Of a stretch of DNA of 42,462 nt, positions 8,377 through 16,174 are shown piece after piece. Positions within the stretch are counted from its first letter, which is position 1. The number at the start of each line of letters is the position of its first letter. Both the position numbers and the translations under genes were made by a program. Below the pieces are notes generated by a model that did not search any database, was not told the DNA's origin, and saw nothing but the letters and a program-made list of their open reading frames with translations. This DNA comes from Planctomycetaceae bacterium (lineage in GTDB: Bacteria > Planctomycetota > Planctomycetia > Pirellulales > Thermoguttaceae), in assembly GCA_012719125.1 (NCBI GenBank), contig JAAYAY010000080.1, forward strand, positions 1 through 42,462, given 5' to 3'.

Positions 8377-8523
8377 CGTCCGGTGCATCCGCTTGGCTCC
8401 AGAATCGGTCTTTCGCTTGTCCCGATGGCAACAGGTCCCAGATTATGATCCAATGAGCTTTGGGGGCGGTCCTGGCGTGCACGCCCCGTTGGACGTCTGC
8501 CGCTCAATCAGGGGGGCTATGTC

Positions 8524-9492
8524 ATGAAACCGTCTTGGCTGATTGCTACACTGGCAGTGCTGTTGATCGGGGCCCTTCGTGTGCCACAGGCGGAAGGTGG
8601 ATGAGGCGTCAGTCGTTGTGCCCCGGGGCGGGGCACGTCATCTGCCTACGGGGCGAGTTCGATGCCCTATTATGCCGCTGCGAAGCGAATGGCCGCGGCG
8701 CGTGCGGCGGCGATGGCTCAGCAGGAGGTACTCTGGAAGAAGGCTCAAAGTGGGACCATTCGGTTGAACGCGGCGGAACACGCCTACACGAACGATAATA
8801 TCTACCTCGCGGCCAAGTTGTACGCCTCGCTGGCCAGGTCACGGCCAAAGACGCCGGTGAACGACAAGGCACTTCAGCGTTTGCAGGCCTTGGCGGACGA
8901 GGCCCGGCAGAAGCTGACCGAGACGGACGAAGCCCTGGAACAGTGTGCCGGCAGGATGTCGGCTAGCGACTGGAGGTACGAGGATTCGTGGCCGGCCGAC
9001 CTGCCCGCGAAGATCAACGACGCATTCCAGCAGTACGAGCAGATCGTCGACCAGTACGGTGCGGTACCCGCCGTGAGAAGCGAGTTGAAGTCGCACGTCG
9101 CCGCGCAGCGCCGGCATCGCTACTACTCCGCCGTGCTGAATGAACCCGAGGCAGAGACGCTCTTGCAGCTTGCCCGGCAGCACGAAGAGGAAGACCGCCT
9201 GTGCTGTGCCTTCTGGGTGTACGAAGACGCCTCCAAGCTAGCCCCGGCCCCGTCGGCCGAAGTGGCCGCGAAGCGTCTCGCGGAGATGAAGCGCGATCCC
9301 GAAATCGTTGCTGCCGCGGAGCGCTGCCGCAAACTGCAATGGTGCCACCGGCAGTACAACCACGCCGAGAAGCTCACCAAGGTCCGACCGGAAAAGGCGA
9401 GAGAGTACTATCAAGAGATTCTGGAAAACTCGCCCACCGACAGCGAGGTCCACAAGGCTGCTCGAAATCGACTAGCTGAAATGACCCGTTGA
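8524..9492 (+). pseudogene. Secreted TPR-like protein interrupted by an in-frame TGA after its signal peptide
   Basis: An ATG at 8524, preceded by a G-rich ribosome-binding site, begins MKPSWLIATLAVLLIGALRV, a good signal peptide. After 26 codons the frame hits TGA at 8602-8604. The same frame then runs open to 9492 as a soluble alpha-helical, repeat-like protein. If translation starts at ATG 8662 (MPYYAAAKRM) the product is 276 residues without an export signal. The body has Ala/Glu-rich helices and TPR-like spacing (for example AREYYQEILENSPTDSEVHK). Either the gene is a recent nonsense mutant or the sequence has a base error. Function unknown. Confidence 0.6.
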
Positions 9493-9756
9493 AGGAAGCG
9501 GGGAAGCTCCGCCGTGTCTGGGCTTCATCATTCGATGTGCTTCCTAGCGGACTGGGCGATGATCGTGCGAATAAGATTGTAGGCCGGGATGTGGACAAGG
9601 AATCGACGATGTGTCCTGAGCGGCGGTTGCGTACCGCACGTCCGAGCCGTATCAGAAACCAGGGCGTTGACACCGCTTTTTGGGATTTTGATTTGTAAGA
9701 TGAGTTCTTGGGACACGACGACGGAAACGGTTGCTGGACTTAGGGAAACGGCGAAC

Positions 9757-9882
9757 ATGCCCCGAGTAGCGAAGGTTTTTCGGGCCGGTAGCAGGCGTGG
9801 TTTCGCGGTGCCGCAGACGGTCTGGCTGAATGGACCGTTGAGCGTTAGGCAGAAAAGGCCTTTCACGCAAAAAAGAGCGTGA
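9757..9882 (+). pseudogene. Truncated VapB/AbrB-like antitoxin remnant
   Basis: A 41-codon frame starts MPRVAKVFRAGSRRGFAVPQ. The segment AKVFRAG followed by AVP resembles the swapped-hairpin AbrB DNA-binding N terminus of VapB/MazE antitoxins (x-AKVFxxGxSQAVRLPxE). The conserved SQAVRLP part is degraded, the rest of the antitoxin is missing, and no PIN-domain toxin follows. It probably is the residue of a toxin-antitoxin pair. Confidence 0.4.
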
Positions 9883-9930
9883 CAACTCAGTAACTGTTTG
9901 CGACAATGCCAGTTATGGCAGTCGGCTCCT

Positions 9931-10000
9931 TGCGCGTTGGCTGCAAATCTACGGTCTACAGGTGATAGGCAGGAACTTCTTATACACAAGTCCATCGGAT
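9931..10000 (+). repeat. Leader direct repeat, copy 1
   Basis: This 70-nt block (TGCGCGTTGGCTGCAAATCT onward) matches copy 2 at 10781-10851 at about three quarters of positions, ending just before the start codon of the downstream gene. The shared core includes GCGCGTT, CTACAGGTGAT, GGCAG, AACT and TATA-ACAAGT. Its placement before two unrelated genes suggests a common regulatory leader or the conserved edge of a gene cassette. Confidence 0.65.
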
Positions 10001-10006
10001 AGAGGA

Positions 10007-10759
10007 ATGGGTAGGATGGGCAGTTCCGCCAAGAGGCTTGCACTATTCCCCTTGATAGGCGCCTTCGGGTTCGGCACGTGTGCGCTGACGGTGCTCATCA
10101 TGGCCCGGGAGTCAGTCGGGTCGGTGTTCGCTCTGAAGTTCCTAAGTGGGTCTATTGTGGCTGGTGTGCTCCTTGGAGGACTGGCAGCGATCTACGTCCA
10201 CTGCGAACAACGGGAGCGACTGAAGGGGATCAGCAACGCCATTTGTTTCTCCTTCATACCGTTGGTTCTTGTCGCTTTGTGTGTTGGAGCACTCGCCGAA
10301 CGGCCTTCGCCAGGGGACCGCGCGTTTCTGCTATCATTCACGGCCTGCGCCATTGGGTGGTGGCTGGTGATGCTTCTTGCGGGTATCGCCCAGAGCCGTG
10401 GCAGTCGGTGGGGTGGCTCAGTTCAATCCTTGCTGGTCACCGCGCCCATCGCAGTGGGCGCAGTCGCTGTTCTGTATTCCGCCGCCGCATCACCTCCTGC
10501 GCCTGACAGCATCTGGAGCAGATGGAACGGCGTTCGCTTGGTTGGCATAGTGATCCTCTTTCCGGTGTGCAGTCTTGGGCTCTTCTTCTCGCTGTTGGAA
10601 CCAGGTTTGGTGATCCCGCTCGGAGCACTCGCTGCCGCCTTAATGGTCGGCGCTGCACTCGGTGAGTTGATCATGGGGTACTTTGGCTGGCCGGTCGCAG
10701 GAGCATTTGCAGGTGGCATAGTAGCCGTCGGTACATTGTTCTGGCGGTGTCCCAAGTAA
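10007..10759 (+). CDS. Polytopic membrane protein of unknown function
   Basis: The protein has 250 residues with about seven hydrophobic segments: the first begins near ALFPLIGAFGFGTCALTVLI, and the last ends in GGIVAVGTLFW before a short FWRCPK tail. No enzyme motif is seen. ATG 10007 is chosen because the leader repeat shared with the next gene ends immediately before it; GTG 9962 would put the repeat inside the protein. The last 22 nt of the gene plus 14 nt downstream are duplicated at 11382-11417. Probably an accessory cassette gene. Confidence 0.65.
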   Translation: MGRMGSSAKRLALFPLIGAFGFGTCALTVLIMARESVGSVFALKFLSGSIVAGVLLGGLAAIYVHCEQRERLKGISNAICFSFIPLVLVALCVGALAERPSPGDRAFLLSFTACAIGWWLVMLLAGIAQSRGSRWGGSVQSLLVTAPIAVGAVAVLYSAAASPPAPDSIWSRWNGVRLVGIVILFPVCSLGLFFSLLEPGLVIPLGALAAALMVGAALGELIMGYFGWPVAGAFAGGIVAVGTLFWRCPK

Positions 10760-10773
10760 GGACCCATTGATGA
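10738..10773 (+). repeat. Gene-tail direct repeat, copy 1
   Basis: These 36 nt cover the last codons (FWRCPK) and stop of the membrane gene and 14 nt after it. They match 11382-11417 at 32 of 36 positions. The second copy also reads FWRCPK-stop, so it is the amputated tail of a paralogous gene. Confidence 0.8.
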
Positions 10774-10780
10774 CGCTGCC

Positions 10781-10851
10781 TGCGCGTTAGGCCGCAAATG
10801 TGCGGACTACAGGTGATGGGCAGAAACTGTCTATAAACAAGTTCGCCTGAT
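10781..10851 (+). repeat. Leader direct repeat, copy 2
   Basis: Second copy of the 70-nt leader. It ends 3 nt before the ATG of the next gene. Here an internal inverted repeat is intact (CCGCA-AATG-TGCGG at 10792-10805) and a GTTAGGC heptamer is present, which fits the GTTRRRY core of integron recombination sites, although no left arm was found. Confidence 0.65.
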
Positions 10852-10854
10852 CCA

Positions 10855-11289
10855 ATGGCTTCTCAAATCGCTTACAAAGACCAAGAAGTTCCGACGAACA
10901 ATATGCAGTTTTCAAGGTTGATCGACTTCGTAATTCAGGTCGGTCGCACGACTGCAAAAGGTTCCGCCGAGGAACGCTACGTCGACCGTATGAGTCAACT
11001 GCACGAGACGGAGTTCTGGCCAGGGCGAGGCATTCAGATCGAAGACGATTTCCCAGACATTGAAGAGCAAAAGTTTTGGGCCCGAGTGTTCCTTGATACG
11101 GCTCGCGAGATTTTTGATCGCCGAATCGGAATTCACGAGCATTCGTTCTGGCAAGCACAGTGCATTTGGCAGGCGTACGGGGCGGGGCAGCTTTTTGTGG
11201 CCGCAGTTCGAGATACTGACAGACGTTGGTTGCCTGACTCCCGCGATTACCATGAGTTCGACCTCGTAGTCAACAAACGCAGCACATAG
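10855..11289 (+). CDS. Hypothetical soluble protein
   Basis: The protein has 144 residues starting MASQIAYKDQ, rich in aromatic and charged residues, with no signal peptide, membrane segment or known motif. It follows leader repeat copy 2 and is followed after 14 nt by an attC-like inverted repeat, which fits the layout of an integron-type gene cassette. Base composition is lower in GC than the neighbouring house-keeping genes. Function unknown. Confidence 0.6.
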   Translation: MASQIAYKDQEVPTNNMQFSRLIDFVIQVGRTTAKGSAEERYVDRMSQLHETEFWPGRGIQIEDDFPDIEEQKFWARVFLDTAREIFDRRIGIHEHSFWQAQCIWQAYGAGQLFVAAVRDTDRRWLPDSRDYHEFDLVVNKRST

Positions 11290-11303
11290 AGCGGCGAACA
11301 AAC

Positions 11304-11376
11304 GGATCAACGCGAGCCGGAATAGGCGGGGCTGGCTCGCTTCGCTCAGCAACGTCAACTCCCGGCCGCGTTATCC
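11304..11376 (+). repeat. attC-like recombination site
   Basis: The left arm GGAT-C-AACGCG-A-GCCGG (11304-11320) pairs with the right arm CCGGC-CGCGTT-ATCC (11362-11376). This gives 15 base pairs in three blocks, interrupted only by two unpaired bases, both on the left arm. Total length is 73 nt. Arms divided into blocks with one-sided extrahelical bases, a short variable loop and a position right after a stop codon are hallmarks of integron attC sites. The right core reads GTTATCC rather than strict GTTRRRY. Confidence 0.6.
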
Positions 11377-11381
11377 TGATC

Positions 11382-11417
11382 GTTCTGGCGGTGTCCCAAA
11401 TAGCGACCCATTGTTGA
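11382..11417 (+). repeat. Gene-tail direct repeat, copy 2
   Basis: An orphan copy of the 3' end of the membrane gene at 10007-10759, lying 5 nt after the attC-like site. In frame it still reads FWRCPK-stop, but a stop lies three codons upstream, so no gene is left. It is consistent with deletion or recombination of a cassette at the site. Confidence 0.7.
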
Positions 11418-11480
11418 ACAGGTCACGGCGGTCACTTCGCCCCCTGGATCGGGTGGGCAATTCATCGGCAATTGACGCTG

Positions 11481-11542
11481 GTGCAGAAAGCGCTTGGCCA
11501 GAGGTTTCTGAATTGTGCCAGGGGAGGAACCTCTTTCTGCAC
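11481..11542. repeat. Compound inverted repeat
   Basis: GTGCAGAAAG (11481-11490) is perfectly complementary to CTTTCTGCAC (11533-11542). Nested inside, AGAGGTT pairs with AACCTCT. Together they can fold about 62 nt. It lies in the non-coding stretch between the duplicated tail and the decayed gene at 11645. It may be a transposon-end remnant or terminator; no T-run follows. Confidence 0.45.
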
Positions 11543-11644
11543 TAACGGCCATTCGGCCGGAAAGCGCCAAGTGCTCCTGCCATTCTCCGCAAAGCGATCA
11601 TCGAACTTGTTCGTCAAAACTCGATCAGCTACAAGGAATGCGGA

Positions 11645-12556
11645 ATGATCCGGAAGACGGAAGCCGATCACGTCGGGTATCTCATCTTCACAACCGCTGC
11701 GATGTTCTGCGCGGTGACCGCATTCGCTTCCCCCAATACTTTGCATTCCGAACCGAATGTCGAGGTCGCATCGGCGTGGTGGCCCGAAATGGAGAACACC
11801 TGGGTTCCGATTGGCTGGAAGGATCACCCGCTACGTTTCAACGTCCTCTATAACGGGACGCTGATCGCCCAACCTGTTCGCTACCCCGCCCGCGGCCAAG
11901 GCGTTCAACTCACGTTTCTACTGTCGGGCGACGGGGAGCCTCCCGTGAGCGTCAGCACTCCACCTTACCAACTCCGTTCGCGCGATGGGGGGATAGGTGA
12001 CCAGGGCTGGCGCAACAACGCCACACCCATTCTCTGGACGTGCCGGCGCCAGGACGGCGTCGTCCTTCGCCAGGGAGTATTCGCACACTTGAAAGGCGGC
12101 GGCCCCGTGAAAACCGGAGCCGAGCCACTCTTCGCCTGGATCCGGCTCTCTGTCGGGAATTCCCAGTCCACGGATGCGTTCGTGCTGATCCGAGTCAACC
12201 GGCCGCACATCGAGACCGCCATGGATCGGCACAAGAACCTCATTGCTGACCATTCCCTGCCGGCGCGTGTACCATACCGGCAAGAGCGTCCTGCCCGAGT
12301 CGAAGTGGCAGCCCCTGGCGCCCGGCGACACCACGTTCGCCGAGATCGCGGGCCGGCACGGGGTCACCAGCGGCTTCATTGTCGACACCTACCACCATTT
12401 CAAGCCCGACTACAATTTCCATCGAGGCTTCGACTCCTGGCAGTGGATTCGCTCCACGCGAAGAACGTCTTACAGGACTTCCCGGACGTAGCAAGCCAAT
12501 TGCGGGGCAAACTGGAAAAGCACCTGGGGATCGAGATACCGCCATTGCAGGTGTGA
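11645..12556 (+). pseudogene. Chimeric open frame: exported protein start fused to a decayed sulfatase
   Basis: The frame begins with a signal-peptide-like region (YLIFTTAAMFCAVTAFASP) and a beta-rich domain of unknown function to about residue 200. From about 12243, another frame encodes an unmistakable sulfatase core (TTFAEIAGRHGVTSGFIVDT, HHFKPDYNFHRGFDSWQWIR). From about 12462 the first frame resumes with a sulfatase C-terminal signature (NVLQDFPDVASQLRGKLEKH) and a stop. So the long frame mixes an intact front with a sulfatase that has lost its start, most of its middle and its frame. No product with sulfatase activity is possible. Confidence 0.65.
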
Positions 12557-12574
12557 GCCGGACTTCGGGGCACT

Positions 12575-12602
12575 TTGCAGCTTCCACGGCAGGCTCTAGA
12601 AT
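12575..12602 (+). promoter_or_regulatory. Candidate promoter for the metallopeptidase gene
   Basis: TTGCAG (12575-12580) and TAGAAT (12597-12602) are spaced 16 bp, about 65 bp upstream of the ATG at 12668. TAGAAT recurs as the -10 hexamer before two other genes in this window. Confidence 0.5.
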
Positions 12603-12667
12603 CAAGTCTCGGCCCCGCGAAACTCGTTCCATCTGCTTATCGAGGCGATCGATCCTTGACGACTCCC

Positions 12668-13399
12668 ATGATCCTCCGATGGTTGCCTTGCAGCCTCTTG
12701 TTGATGGGCTCACTCAGCGCGGCAGAGACCGCTGAGACGGGCCCGAACGATCCTGTCATCCGCTTTGACCCGGTTGTCCAGCAGATCGAAGGCTGGACAG
12801 TCCACGTCGACCCGGCCCTGATCGACGGCCAGTACGCCGAGACGGAGGGCCGTCGGGCACTCCAAATGCTGGGCAATCACCTGGAGCGGATCGCAATCCT
12901 GATGCCGCCCGCCCGGCTGGCCCAGATGCAGAAGCTCGAGATATGGATCGAACGAGAGCACCCCACGCTGAAGTCGATGCAGTATCATCCGAATATCGAC
13001 TGGCTCAAGTCGCACGGGCACGATCCGCGGCTGGCGAAGAAGGTCCATATTCCGCGAGCCGGCGCCCTGCTCGACCGGCAGCAGATGTTCAAGCATCCCA
13101 TGGTCGTTCTTCACGAGCTGGCCCATGCCTACCACGACCAGGTGCTTCGCTTCGACTATCCACCGATCGTCCAGGCGTACCGGGAAGCCAAAGAGGCCGG
13201 CCGCTACGAAAGGGTGCTGCTGTTCACCGGTGAGTACGTCCGCCACTACGCCTTGACGGACCACAAAGAGTATTTCGCCGAGGGTACCGAGGCCTACTTC
13301 TACCGCAACGACTTCTACCCGTTCGTCCGGGCGGAATTGAAGGAACACGATCCCAAGCTGCACACCCTTCTTGAAGAAATCTGGGGCCCGGCGAGGTAA
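12668..13399 (+). CDS. Exported zinc metallopeptidase-like protein
   Basis: The protein has 243 residues. It starts with a signal peptide (MILRWLPCSLLLMGSLSAAE) after ATG 12668. H149-E-L-A-H153 gives two zinc ligands and the catalytic Glu; E201 or E205 in DHKEYFAEGTEAYF is a good third ligand, as in gluzincin-type folds. The rest is a compact alpha/beta domain without extra modules. An upstream frame from 12575 is possible but adds a non-signal-like segment across the promoter. Substrate unknown. It lies downstream of the decayed sulfatase with its own promoter. Confidence 0.7.
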   Translation: MILRWLPCSLLLMGSLSAAETAETGPNDPVIRFDPVVQQIEGWTVHVDPALIDGQYAETEGRRALQMLGNHLERIAILMPPARLAQMQKLEIWIEREHPTLKSMQYHPNIDWLKSHGHDPRLAKKVHIPRAGALLDRQQMFKHPMVVLHELAHAYHDQVLRFDYPPIVQAYREAKEAGRYERVLLFTGEYVRHYALTDHKEYFAEGTEAYFYRNDFYPFVRAELKEHDPKLHTLLEEIWGPAR

Positions 13400-13509
13400 T
13401 CCGGCGCGGGAGCCCGTCGATGGAAGAGGAGTTGAACAGAGGCAACCGAGAAATCATCTCCGGTGCCTCTCTTGACTCCTGTACAGTCCGCCCCCCACGA
13501 TATACTCCT

Positions 13510-15252
13510 ATGAAGAACAGCAACTACAAGGGTATCGGCTGCGTCGTGTTGTTTGTGACGCCCTTCTTTGTCGTAGGGTGCGTCACCACCTTCCTTATCG
13601 GAAAACACATCGTCACGTCGCTCCAGATGCAGAGGTGGACGACGGTCGACGCGACGGTGCTCAGCGCTGGCGCCCACACCGTCGACAGCGGCGACGACGG
13701 CAAGAGCTGTCGGGTCTCGGCCAGATACACGTACGTTTTCGACGGGCAGGCGTATTCCGGTGATCGTGCCGGAATCACCGACCAGGTGGGCTTCGGTGGA
13801 ACCTTGCGCAAGCGGGCCGCCCTGTTGCAGGAGGCCCAACGCGCCGGCCTGCCCGTTGGCTGCTACGTCAATCCCCGCAATCCTGCCGAAGCGGTGCTGT
13901 TCCCGGGCGTACAGTGGGATCACGTGTTCTTTTTGAGCATCTTCAGCCTGGTGTTCGGCGGAGTGGGAGTGGGCGGCTACGGCATGATGTGGTTCGGACG
14001 CCGCAAACTGCGGGAACGCGAAATGCTCGAATCGCAGTATCCCGGCGAGCCCTGGCGGTGGAGACCGGAGTGGGATCGCGGGGTGATCCCGGCCGGCTCG
14101 AAGGCCACCATGGTCGGCCTCTGGGCCGTTGCCGGATTCTGGAATGCAATCTCGGCGCCGGTGCCGTTTGCCATCGCCGAGGAGTGGCAGGGGGGCAACT
14201 CCCTGATGCTGTTGGCGCTGCTGTTTCCCCTGGTCGGAGCGGGGCTGCTGATCGCTGCCGTTCGGGCGACCCTGATCTGGCTCAAGTACGGGCGCACCGA
14301 GTTGGTGATGCGCAGCGTGCCGGGAGTCATTGGCGGCGAACTGATCGGCGCCGTTCGCATTCCCCAACCCGTCGACTTCGACGAGCGGGTGACGGTGAAG
14401 CTCAGTTGTATCAAGAAGGTCACTTCGGGGAGCGGAGACGACCGCTCCACCAGCGAACACGTGCTCTGGCAGAGCGAGCATCAGGTGGATCGCACCGACG
14501 TGCAGGTCACTCAGCAGACGCTCGTGCCGGTCGTGTTCCTGATCCCCTACACCTGCCGGCCGACGGATGAGGCGAGCGACGTTTCGTGGCGGCTGGAAGC
14601 GGCCGGGGCGACGCCGGGACTGGACTTCCAAGCCCGATTTGAGATCCCGGTCTTCCAGACGGCGGAAAGCCGCGAAGAGGTGACCGAACATTCGACGGTC
14701 GATCCGACCGTTCGCGCCGAAAGGATGAAAGAAGCCGCTCGTTCTTCCTTGGTCGGTGTCCGCGAACTGGGCATGGGCAGACTCGAATTGGACGTGCCGC
14801 CGGCCGCGGTTCGCTCCGTCGGCATGTTCCTTAGCCTGGCCGCTTTTACGATCTTCTGGACGGCCGTGTGTGTGGGCATGGTGATGTTCGACGTCCCAAT
14901 CCTCTTCCCGATCGTGTTCGGCCTTCTCGACCTCCTCCTCTGGCTGATCTTGCTGCAGCTTCTCACCGGACGCACGCAAACCCGCATCGGCGCGGGCGAG
15001 ATCGCCGTGTCGTCGCGATTCCTCTGTTTCTGGTCGCGGCGCACGATTCCGGCTGCGGATGTCCACCGGGTCGAGATCCCGGTCACCAGCCGCGCCCAGA
15101 GCGGTTCCAGGCAGTATCTGTACTACAGTGTGCGCGTTTTCTACGGCGGATCGGAAAAGGAGCGTCACTTCGACGTAGCCGACTCGATTGGGAACAAGGC
15201 GGAGGCGGAGTGGATCGCGGAGGCGGTCGAGAATGCGTTGCTGAACGGGTAG
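13510..15252 (+). CDS. DUF3592-type membrane protein
   Basis: The protein has 580 residues. The first hydrophobic segment (GCVVLFVTPFFVVGCVTTFL) is followed by a WTTVDATVLSAGAH stretch and a CRVSARYTYVFDGQAYSGD stretch, the pattern of DUF3592 domains (short extracytoplasmic beta domain between two membrane helices). Further helices occur near residues 135-160, 205-225, 235-260 and a pair near 440-485. The C-terminal part is beta-rich and presumably outside the membrane or cytosolic. ATG 13510 gives the natural start at the first helix. Its role is unknown. It converges on the methyltransferase gene with a long hairpin between them. Confidence 0.7.
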   Translation: MKNSNYKGIGCVVLFVTPFFVVGCVTTFLIGKHIVTSLQMQRWTTVDATVLSAGAHTVDSGDDGKSCRVSARYTYVFDGQAYSGDRAGITDQVGFGGTLRKRAALLQEAQRAGLPVGCYVNPRNPAEAVLFPGVQWDHVFFLSIFSLVFGGVGVGGYGMMWFGRRKLREREMLESQYPGEPWRWRPEWDRGVIPAGSKATMVGLWAVAGFWNAISAPVPFAIAEEWQGGNSLMLLALLFPLVGAGLLIAAVRATLIWLKYGRTELVMRSVPGVIGGELIGAVRIPQPVDFDERVTVKLSCIKKVTSGSGDDRSTSEHVLWQSEHQVDRTDVQVTQQTLVPVVFLIPYTCRPTDEASDVSWRLEAAGATPGLDFQARFEIPVFQTAESREEVTEHSTVDPTVRAERMKEAARSSLVGVRELGMGRLELDVPPAAVRSVGMFLSLAAFTIFWTAVCVGMVMFDVPILFPIVFGLLDLLLWLILLQLLTGRTQTRIGAGEIAVSSRFLCFWSRRTIPAADVHRVEIPVTSRAQSGSRQYLYYSVRVFYGGSEKERHFDVADSIGNKAEAEWIAEAVENALLNG

Positions 15253-15265
15253 CGCAGATTATCCG

Positions 15266-15347
15266 TGGGTAGCACGCTCAGAGCGTAGCGATGGGCGTGG
15301 ATGGTCAGGTCATCACGCCCATCGCTACGCTCTGAGCGTGCCACCCA
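15266..15347. repeat. 82-nt near-perfect palindrome between convergent genes
   Basis: A 28-bp perfect stem joins 15272-15299 with 15314-15341. It extends outwards by a mismatch and five more pairs (TGGGT/ACCCA) and inwards by ATG/CAT with one bulged G, leaving a 7-nt loop. It begins 14 nt after one stop and ends about 100 nt before the end of the convergent gene. It could end transcription from both sides, but the long perfect stem and the octamer-like sequence CGCTACGCTCTGAGCG suggest a dispersed mobile palindrome. Confidence 0.75.
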
Positions 15348-15448
15348 ATACACAGTGTCTCTGCTTGTTTGCCTGCAGCGTACTACGAGCGATCAACAGA
15401 GGTTTGTGAACAATCCGGGTTGGGAGGGTGGGAATGACGCGTTGCCGT

Positions 15449-16174
15449 TCAGCTACCTTCAGGGCGACGCAACGCTTCGGGAGCGACAATCGTCTCGCTC
15501 TGCCCCTCCGGCATTTCCGGCGGCTTGCCCTTTTCCATCGCCGGGTTCAGCCTCAGCGGCGTTCGATAGACGTAGATCGAGGTGGTCCGCCGGCTTTCGG
15601 AATCAACAAGATCGATGATCCGGTCGGGCTCGACGCCGTCGATCCAGAACGCGTGGGACACGATCCGGCAGCCGTCCTTCATCTGCTGAAGCTGGGGCAG
15701 CAGCTTGTTCATCATCCAGGGCAACAGATACATCATGGCCACGTCGGCCTGGCTCAAATCGACGGTGAACAGGTCTTGCTCGACGATCTGCACGCGATCG
15801 GCCACGTCGTGCAGAACGGCGTTCTCCTTCGCTTCCGCCACGCGCTGGGGGTCGATGTCAAACCCCACGCCGCGGCAGCCGCTCATCATCGCCGCGGTGA
15901 TCACGATCCGCCCGTCGCCGCAGCCTAGATCGTAGACCAGGTCGCTCTCCTTGAGTTCGGCCGCCTCCACCATCTTCTCCACCGTCAGGTCCGGCGTCAT
16001 GATGAAGGGCGCGTTGCGCCCCTGCCGCTCGGGAGGCGGCGAATACAAAGGCGCATCGGCGGCCCGATGGAGCAGATACCAGGCCGTCAGGCCCAGCGCC
16101 AGGCTGACGACCACGACGACTGCCAGCTTCACATTGAGCCGGCTCGACGGCACGACGACTCGAGAGGATTGCAT
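15449..16174 (-). CDS. Membrane-anchored class I SAM-dependent methyltransferase
   Basis: The protein has 241 residues. One N-terminal membrane helix (LAVVVVVSLALGLTAWYLL, about 17-35) anchors a methyltransferase domain. Motif I VYDLGCGDGRIV starts at residue 80, followed by VGFDIDPQRV (acidic loop binding the ribose) and VEQDLFTVDLSQADV. PWMMNKLLPQLQQMKDGCRI follows. The LGCGDG-R-I/V-V pattern and short fold resemble small lysine or lipid methyltransferases of the FAM173 type, but the substrate cannot be told. The C-terminal 30 residues are Pro/Glu-rich. Confidence 0.8.
   Translation of the reverse strand: MQSSRVVVPSSRLNVKLAVVVVVSLALGLTAWYLLHRAADAPLYSPPPERQGRNAPFIMTPDLTVEKMVEAAELKESDLVYDLGCGDGRIVITAAMMSGCRGVGFDIDPQRVAEAKENAVLHDVADRVQIVEQDLFTVDLSQADVAMMYLLPWMMNKLLPQLQQMKDGCRIVSHAFWIDGVEPDRIIDLVDSESRRTTSIYVYRTPLRLNPAMEKGKPPEMPEGQSETIVAPEALRRPEGS

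Noticed and set aside
8602-8604. TGA read as selenocysteine
   Set aside because: No redox motif or SECIS-like hairpin is evident just after it, and the site is the linker behind a signal peptide.
9841-9849. GTTAGGC at 9841 and 10786 as complete attC sites
   Set aside because: The heptamer fits GTTRRRY, but no complementary left arm is found at the proper distance.
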